A DNA stretch of 64,000 bases, from contig CAZCFA010000004.1 of the NCBI GenBank assembly GCA_964497825.1, positions 5,694 to 69,693 of the forward strand, read 5' to 3'. Below, piece after piece: positions 58,756 through 64,000 of this stretch. Below the pieces are notes generated by a model. That model ran no database searches. It had not been told where the DNA came from and was given only the letters and a program-made list of their open reading frames with translations. The stretch's first letter is position 1; every line of letters begins with the position of its first letter. The DNA is from RHKX01 sp964497825. Its GTDB lineage: Bacteria; Actinomycetota; Thermoleophilia; Solirubrobacterales; 70-9. The position numbers were made by a program, and so were the translations under genes.

Positions 58756-60297
58756 TTGGCCGCAGACCCGACAGCATTGAGCGAGGCGACCGTAGGCGCG
58801 GCAGACGGCCGAGCCGACGCCGAGCGGACGGCGCTGACAGGCGGCGAGACCGGTCTCACCCTGCCGGCGCTGGAGACGTTCCGCCGCAACCCCGACCTGA
58901 CGATCATCGGCCTGCTGCTGTTGGTCACCGCCTGCGGATCGCGCCCCTTCTCGCAGTCGATCCAGGTCGGGCCGTTCTACATCACCGAGATCGCGATGGG
59001 CACCGCCGGGCTGATCGCGCTGGTCCGGCTCGGGATCAGCGAGAGCTGGGCGGCGGTGCGACGGCTGCCGCTGATCGCTCTCGCGGTGATCTGGATCGCC
59101 GGCATCTGGGCATCGGTTCGCGGTCTGCGCGATTACGAGCTCGCGAAGGTCAGCAACGACATCGGCCTGTTCGACTACTCGCTGCTGTTGCCGCTGTTCG
59201 CGCTCGTCGTCACCGACCGCAAGCGCTGGGAGGCGATGTTCGCGGTGCTCGTCGGCTGCGGCTTCGTCGGCATCGCGACGTTCGCGATCACCTTCACCGC
59301 CGATCAGATCAGCGGTACCGGCGGCTCGATCATCGCCCTGCAGGGCATGGCCGCGGGCCTGTACATGGCGCTCGCGGTGGCCTGGATCGCCGCCCGCCTG
59401 GTCCACGGTGTGCCGACGCCGCGCGGGCTCGTGGCGCTGGTCCCGGTCGCCTTGGTTCTGATGGCCTTGACCACGCAGCGCAGCGTCCTGGTCGTCGCGA
59501 TCCTGATGCTGGCCACGGTGGTCGCGCTCGGCCCGCGGGCGCGGATCCTCAAGACCGGCGCCGTCGCCGGGGCGGTGCTCGCCGCCTCGGTGGCGCTGGC
59601 GATCGGAATCGAGGCGGGGCTGAACGCGACCAGTGGCGGCATCGCGAGCCAATCCGATACGACGATCGTCACCGGCACGCAGGACGGCGGCGGGACGACG
59701 CAGTCCGGTGGCGAGGAAAAACCGCAGCTCGTCCGCGAGCTCGGCGGGCTCGGTGAAGGCGGCAGCGAAGAGGGCGAGAACGTCACCTGGCGGCTCGCCT
59801 ACTGGAAGGAGATCCTCTCCCGCGTTCCCTCTCACGATCCGCTGCTCGGGGTCGGCTTCGGACAGCCCGCCGCTTACGTCTGGAACGGTCGCAAGTACGA
59901 CTTCCGCGACGGCGATCCCGGCTCCGGGCTCGACGTCGCCGGACCGCACAACTCGTTCGTGAGCTGGATCTACCGGATGGGCGTGCCGGCGTTCATGGCC
60001 CTGTTGCTGGTGATGTTCGTCGGCGCCCGCAACGCTTGGCGCTACAGCCGCGAGGGCGCCGGCACGAGGGGCGAGCGGGTCGCGATCACGACGGTGGCGG
60101 GGATGTGGGCGGCTGGGATCGGCGTCTCGTTGTTCAACGAGAGCCTGACCGGGCCGTTCCTCGGCCTCTACTTCTGGGCGTCGCTGGCGCTGCTGTTGCT
60201 CTGGCCCGCGGTGCGGCGGCGGGACGCCGCAGCGAGCAGCTCGGAGACGTCTCCGGAGCCGCCCCCGCTGAGCAGCAGCTCCGTCGCGGCGAGCTGA
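58756..60297 (+). CDS. O-antigen ligase/Wzy-like membrane protein
   Basis: 513 residues from a TTG at 58756. About ten membrane helices start near residue 50. A long periplasmic-type loop (residues ~290-400, Gly/Ser/Thr/Glu-rich) leads to GVGFGQPAAYVWNGRKYDF and then GPHNSFVSWIYRMGVPAF, the O-antigen-ligase signature. It is divergent from the flippase. Its last 130 bases overlap the end of the convergent 60168 gene. Confidence 0.85.
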   Translation: MAADPTALSEATVGAADGRADAERTALTGGETGLTLPALETFRRNPDLTIIGLLLLVTACGSRPFSQSIQVGPFYITEIAMGTAGLIALVRLGISESWAAVRRLPLIALAVIWIAGIWASVRGLRDYELAKVSNDIGLFDYSLLLPLFALVVTDRKRWEAMFAVLVGCGFVGIATFAITFTADQISGTGGSIIALQGMAAGLYMALAVAWIAARLVHGVPTPRGLVALVPVALVLMALTTQRSVLVVAILMLATVVALGPRARILKTGAVAGAVLAASVALAIGIEAGLNATSGGIASQSDTTIVTGTQDGGGTTQSGGEEKPQLVRELGGLGEGGSEEGENVTWRLAYWKEILSRVPSHDPLLGVGFGQPAAYVWNGRKYDFRDGDPGSGLDVAGPHNSFVSWIYRMGVPAFMALLLVMFVGARNAWRYSREGAGTRGERVAITTVAGMWAAGIGVSLFNESLTGPFLGLYFWASLALLLLWPAVRRRDAAASSSETSPEPPPLSSSSVAAS

Positions 60298-61835
60298 ATC
60301 TCGGCGACCCGGCGCAGGTCGGCTTCCGGGTAGGAGGCCGGGTGGCCGGTGGCGAAGCGGCCCAGCTGCTCGCGGTACATGCGCCGGTGGCCCTTGTCGC
60401 GCCAGAGCGTGCGGCGATGGAGCGGCCGCCCGGCGCTGGTGCCGCTCAGCTTCCAGAGGTCGTCAATCCGCAGCGCCAGCGAACCGCGGCGCAGCTCGAT
60501 CTGTTCCTGGACGCCGCGGACCGAGTCGCCGCGCGCGGTCGGAATCAGCGTCGCCACCGAGCCGTCGTCGAAGCCGATCGTGAATGCGCGCTCGGCGTCG
60601 AGGCCGGCGGGGCCGGGCGCGACCCGCGGCGAGACGGCAACGGTCGTCGCGCGCGGCCCTGGGCGAAGCAGGTGGACGGCGAGATCGATCCAGTGGCAGA
60701 GGTTGCCGGCGACCCTGGTGCCCTGGTTCGGCCACAGGTACCAGTGGTCGGCGCTGATATCGACCTCACGGATCGTGGCGACGATCGTCGCCGGGCCGGG
60801 TGCCGCAACGAGCAGGCGTCGGGCATGCTCGACGAGCGGATGATGACGGCGGTTGAAGCCGATCTCGAGTTCCCCTGGATGCCGCTCGACCGCCGCCTCG
60901 AGCAGCTCGAGGTCCGCGGCGGTTACGACCGCGGGCTTCTCGAGCAGCACGCGATGGCCGGCGTCGAGCGCTCGAGCGGCGAGCGCTGCGTGCGAGTCAT
61001 GGGCGGTGGCGACGACGACGATGCCGCGTTCGGCGAGCGCGTCGATCGCGGCCCCAGCATCGGTGAACGCAGCCTCGAAGCCGAGCTCGGCCGCCGCCAA
61101 GGCGGCGATCTGGGGCTCGCGGTCGGCGAGCGCGACGCGGCGCAGCGGCGCAGCCGCGAAGGCGGGAGCGACCTCGATCCGGACGTAGTCGCCGGCCCCG
61201 AGGACGGCGAGCGGCGGGCCCGCGCCGGCGCCTGTGCCGGTGCGCAGGACCTCATCGACCGCCTCCGTCGACACCGCGCCCGCGAGCGTCGTCGCGACGA
61301 CGTTGGCCGGGGGCGCGGCCGCCGGCGCGGCGAGGGCGCGGTCGAGGGCCCCGGTGAGCTCGGCGGGCGGGGCAAGCCCCGAGTAGAGATAGTTCTGGCG
61401 CGCAAGCGGGTGCAGCGCCTCGCCCGCGGCGGCGAGTCGCGCGGCGAGATCGCGCAGGCGCTCGGTCCCGAACTCCTCCGTGACCGGGCGGGTCAGCCGC
61501 TCGTGTACGAGCAGCGCAGCGGCGCAGGGCGGCGCCTTCGGGGCGAGCGCGACACGACGGTTTCCTTCCGCGTCGTGCCCGAGCACGAGGAGCAGGTGGT
61601 AGTCGCCGCTGTAGGCGCGCTCGGCGCGCTTCGAGCGGGCCTTGCGGGCGGTTGCGCGGGGGCCGTCGGTGATGAGGAAGGAGGCGACCTTGCGGGCCGG
61701 GCGGGCGAATTCGCGGCCGTGGGCTGCACCGTGCGCGAGCAGCGGAACGGTCGCCTCGACGGCGAGCCGGACCGAGCCGGGCACCGGGTGTGGGGCCGGG
61801 GTCTCGATCCAGCTACCGGACCAGAGCGTTTTCAT
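60168..61835 (-). CDS. Gfo/Idh/MocA-type oxidoreductase with an unusual N-terminal domain
   Basis: 555 residues. The C-terminal ~330 residues form a Gfo/Idh/MocA enzyme (AVLGAGDYVRIEVAPAF, VATAHDSHAALAARALDAGHRVLLEKPAVVTAADL, LEIGFNRRHHPLVEHAR, GNLCHWIDLAVHLL). The first ~205 residues lack the GroES-like and Rossmann dehydrogenase motifs of the 46980 protein, apart from a faint resemblance to its N-terminal start, and form an unassigned domain. It may be a shortened bi-domain oxidoreductase. Its stop and the next gene's start region are near each other (3-base overlap with 61832). Confidence 0.8.
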   Translation of the reverse strand: MKTLWSGSWIETPAPHPVPGSVRLAVEATVPLLAHGAAHGREFARPARKVASFLITDGPRATARKARSKRAERAYSGDYHLLLVLGHDAEGNRRVALAPKAPPCAAALLVHERLTRPVTEEFGTERLRDLAARLAAAGEALHPLARQNYLYSGLAPPAELTGALDRALAAPAAAPPANVVATTLAGAVSTEAVDEVLRTGTGAGAGPPLAVLGAGDYVRIEVAPAFAAAPLRRVALADREPQIAALAAAELGFEAAFTDAGAAIDALAERGIVVVATAHDSHAALAARALDAGHRVLLEKPAVVTAADLELLEAAVERHPGELEIGFNRRHHPLVEHARRLLVAAPGPATIVATIREVDISADHWYLWPNQGTRVAGNLCHWIDLAVHLLRPGPRATTVAVSPRVAPGPAGLDAERAFTIGFDDGSVATLIPTARGDSVRGVQEQIELRRGSLALRIDDLWKLSGTSAGRPLHRRTLWRDKGHRRMYREQLGRFATGHPASYPEADLRRVAEIQLAATELLLSGGGSGDVSELLAAASRRRTAGQSNSSASDAQK

Positions 61836-62977
61836 CGTCGCGCCCGCGATGGCCGCGGCTCGAGCAGGCTGCGAACGCGAACCTTGAAGCTCTCCTCGTC
61901 GTAGCGCGAGAGGTAGCGCTCACGGCCGGAGGCGCCGAGCGACCGCCGCAGCTCGGGCTCGTCCCGGAGGCGTTCGATCGCCGCGGCGAGCGGCTCGATC
62001 CGGCCCTTCGGCACGATCAGGCCCTGCTCGCCGTCGAGCACCGTGAACGGGATGCCGGAGTGGTCGCTGCCGATCACCGGCAGGCCCGCCGACATCGCCT
62101 CGAGCAGGACCAGCGGCTGGCCCTCGGGCGGGTAGCGGCTCGGCAGCACCAGCGCGTCGGCCCAGCGGTATTGCCCGCGCTTCACCGCCCCCATCACGGG
62201 CTCCCGGAGCTCCACGTCGATTCCCGCGGCGGCGAGCTTCGCCGCCCGCTGGCGGACCCGTTCGGCCTCGGTGGCCTCGACCTCGCCGATCAGGCGGAGG
62301 TCGATGTCGCCACCGCCGCGGCCGGCGATCAGCTCGAGCGCCGAGAGCAGATCGCCGTGGCCCTTCTCGGGGATCAGGTTGGCGAGAAAGAGCAGCCGCA
62401 GCCGGCCGTCGTCGGGCCGGCTCTCGGGCGGGCCCATGTCGTCGGCTGTGTTCTCGAGGACCCGGATGCGGTCGTCGGGCAGCAAGCCACGGAAGATCGT
62501 CACCCGGTTCGGCGTCTCGACCCAGGCCTCGTCGACGACCGCGAAGGTGCGCTCGACGAAGCGGCGCTCGAGGCCGCGACGCGACGCGTAGAAGTCGGCG
62601 AACAGGCCGCCGTAGAGGTGAGCGATCACCCGGCGTCGGGCGAGGTGGCCGAGCCAGATGAAGATGGCGTCACGGGCGAACCCCCAGCGGTTCTGGGAGA
62701 TCGGCACGTGCAGGTCGGCATCGCGGTGGCGCCGCAGCAGCAGGATCAGCGCCAGCACGTGCTTGAGGCCGAGATAGACGTTGATGGCATCGAAGACGCC
62801 GGTGTTGAAGACGGGCCGGTCGTCCTCGCCGGTCTCCAGGTGGCCGGCCAGACGGCCGGCATCGGCGACCGCTGCGATCAGGTGCAGGGTCGCGAAAGCG
62901 CTGCCGTGGATCGGAGGAGGCGTCGGTCCGATCAAGATCAGCGCGCGCCCCGAAGACGCAACTTCCGGGCTGCTCAC
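61832..62977 (-). CDS. GT4-family glycosyltransferase
   Basis: 381 residues from a GTG at 62975-62977. ALILIGPTPPPIHGSAFATLHL at the N-terminus and LLFLANLIPEKGHGDLLSAL, then LVLPSRYPPEGQPLVLLEAMSAGLPVIGSDHSGIP (the E-x7-E region) define a GT-B, family 4 transferase. It adds a sugar to the growing repeat unit on the cytoplasmic side. TAGCCT lies 7 bases before the GTG (minus strand), suggesting a leaderless transcript. Its start overlaps the promoter region of the divergent SDR gene. Confidence 0.92.
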   Translation of the reverse strand: MSSPEVASSGRALILIGPTPPPIHGSAFATLHLIAAVADAGRLAGHLETGEDDRPVFNTGVFDAINVYLGLKHVLALILLLRRHRDADLHVPISQNRWGFARDAIFIWLGHLARRRVIAHLYGGLFADFYASRRGLERRFVERTFAVVDEAWVETPNRVTIFRGLLPDDRIRVLENTADDMGPPESRPDDGRLRLLFLANLIPEKGHGDLLSALELIAGRGGGDIDLRLIGEVEATEAERVRQRAAKLAAAGIDVELREPVMGAVKRGQYRWADALVLPSRYPPEGQPLVLLEAMSAGLPVIGSDHSGIPFTVLDGEQGLIVPKGRIEPLAAAIERLRDEPELRRSLGASGRERYLSRYDEESFKVRVRSLLEPRPSRARR

Positions 62978-63028
62978 GTCGGCGAGGCTAGATGATCGGC
63001 CGTGACCGGTCGGATACGGTGTCAGCCG

Positions 63029-63949
63029 ATGGCCGGCGCGCTGGTGATCGGGGGTGGCCTGATCGGTACGGAGGTGGGGCTGCGGCTGCGCGCCGGCGGC
63101 CGTCGGGTGCGCGTGCTCAGCCGCAGCATCGGCGGGCGCCTGCGCGAGCTCGGGCCGGCGGCGGGGATCGAGCTCGTCGAGGCGGAGGTCGGCACCGGCC
63201 TGGCGCTCTCGGAGGCGATCAGCGGTGTCGACGAGGTCATCTGCCTGGCCGGCTCGAGCACCCCGGCGATCGCCGCTGCGGACCCCACGGGGGCGCTTGC
63301 CGGATCCGTATTCCCCACCCTCGACGCGCTGCTCGCCGCCGGCGAAGCCGGCGTCCGCCGGGTCGTCATCGCCTCCTCCGGCGGCACCGTCTACGGCGCT
63401 TCCGCACCGCTCCCGACGCCCGAGGACGCGGCGCTGGAGCCGAGCTCGCTGCACGGCGTCAACTCGCTTGCGATCGAGGCCTTCGCCGACTTCTTCCGCC
63501 GCGAGCGCGGGATCGAGGCGACGACCCTGCGGTTCAGCAACGTCTACGGTCCCGGCGCCGAACCGCGACGGGGGCAGGGCGTGATCGCGGCATGGTGCCG
63601 GTCCGCAGCGCTCGGTCGGCCGATCACGATCATCGGCTCCGACCAGGCCCGCCGCGACTTCGTCTTCGTCGCCGACGCCGCCCGCGCCGTCGAGGCGGCC
63701 CTCGCGGCGCCGGCCAGGATCTACAACGTCGGCGGCGGCGAGAGCGTCTCGATCGCCGAGCTGATCGGCCATCTGCGAGCCGGGACTGGGGTCGAGCCCG
63801 AGATCGAGCGGCTCCCGGGCCGTGACGTCGACATCGCCAACACCGAGCTCGACATCAGCCGCCTCCGCGCGGCGACGGGCTGGTCGCCCAAGACGGGGCT
63901 GGTCGAGGGGATCGCGGCGACCTGGCGTTGGGAGCGTCGCGGCGCCTAG
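63029..63949 (+). CDS. SDR epimerase/dehydratase-like protein lacking YxxxK
   Basis: 306 residues from the ATG at 63029 (a GTG at 63002 is also in frame). The Rossmann start ALVIGGGLIGTEVGLRL and the IASSGGTVYG strand are typical of extended SDRs. In the catalytic helix the usual YxxxK reads HGVNS (H142, S146), with the following Glu kept. FVFVADAARAVEAAL and YNVGGGESVSI match the epimerase C-terminus. Either it has lost catalysis or it uses other residues. TACGGT lies 8 bases before the ATG. Confidence 0.85.
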   Translation: MAGALVIGGGLIGTEVGLRLRAGGRRVRVLSRSIGGRLRELGPAAGIELVEAEVGTGLALSEAISGVDEVICLAGSSTPAIAAADPTGALAGSVFPTLDALLAAGEAGVRRVVIASSGGTVYGASAPLPTPEDAALEPSSLHGVNSLAIEAFADFFRRERGIEATTLRFSNVYGPGAEPRRGQGVIAAWCRSAALGRPITIIGSDQARRDFVFVADAARAVEAALAAPARIYNVGGGESVSIAELIGHLRAGTGVEPEIERLPGRDVDIANTELDISRLRAATGWSPKTGLVEGIAATWRWERRGA

Positions 63950-63975
63950 TTGTAGTTCCTAACCACGTTGTTCAT
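63946..63975 (-). CDS. Possible nine-residue peptide with a perfect Shine-Dalgarno
   Basis: The minus strand reads AAGGAGGG, 5 bases, then ATG and eight more codons (MNNVVRNYN) before TAG. The Shine-Dalgarno is stronger than those of most genes here. Only 25 bases of upstream sequence are visible, so it could be a leader peptide, a start with coincidental stop, or chance. Confidence 0.3.
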   Translation of the reverse strand: MNNVVRNYN

Positions 63976-64000
63976 CCGGCCCTCCTTGGAGGCTGGGGGT

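Overview
This is a GC-rich chromosomal window from a Gram-positive-type actinobacterium. I infer the class Thermoleophilia (Solirubrobacterales-like). The reasons are the Mycobacterium/Streptomyces-like ribosomal and polymerase proteins, zinc-type S14 and L33, frequent GTG/TTG starts, an actinobacterial-type L10 leader, alanine/glutamate-rich tails on core proteins, and secreted Ig-like proteins with lysine-rich ends. The lineage is inferred from these features, not from a database match.

Region 1 (1-12106, minus strand) is the spc/S10/str block. Read 5' to 3' it runs fusA, tuf, rpsJ, rplC, rplD, rplW, rplB, rpsS, rplV, rpsC, rplP, rpmC, rpsQ, rplN, rplX, rplE, rpsN, rpsH, rplF, rplR, rpsE (cut by the window edge). 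Many junctions overlap by 1-8 bases, so translation is probably coupled.

Region 2 (12350-21060) interleaves plus-strand accessory genes with housekeeping genes. There is a protein made of two GNAT-like halves, two adjacent membrane proteins, the minus-strand rpsL-rpsG pair (separated from fusA, so the str operon is split), a HAD-like protein, a small membrane protein, a sulfotransferase-TIGR03032 fusion, and an AbiEi/DUF559 nuclease-like gene. That last gene is bracketed by copies of a 37-bp palindromic repeat.

Region 3 (21081-37203, minus strand) is the transcription/translation block rpmG, secE, nusG, rplK, rplA, then a 1353-residue secreted repeat protein, then the L10 leader, rplJ, rplL, rpoB, rpoC. 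The secreted protein gene separates rplKA from rplJL.

Region 4 (37433-44718) encodes mostly secreted proteins: a small basic protein, a glycerophosphodiester phosphodiesterase, a SnoaL-like protein, an Ig-like protein with a histidine tail, a WbpD/WlbB-like hexapeptide acetyltransferase, two paralogous glycoside-hydrolase-like proteins and a single-pass membrane protein. A 54-bp tandem repeat (three units) lies between convergent genes.

Region 5 (44838-63949) is a Wzx/Wzy-type exopolysaccharide locus. It has two O-antigen-ligase/polymerase-like membrane proteins, a WbaP-type priming transferase, a flippase, three Gfo/Idh/MocA-type oxidoreductases (two of them with an extra N-terminal domain), a DegT aminotransferase, a DUF354 glycosyltransferase-like protein, an alpha/alpha-toroid-like protein, a third glycoside-hydrolase paralogue, a GT4 glycosyltransferase and an SDR epimerase-like protein lacking the YxxxK pair. 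Together these could build, assemble and trim a surface polysaccharide containing an aminated sugar acid.

The most unusual signal is the exactly 37-bp palindrome family. There are five copies without any indel: three around the DUF559 gene, one in frame inside an interdomain linker, and one in an intergenic gap of the polysaccharide locus.
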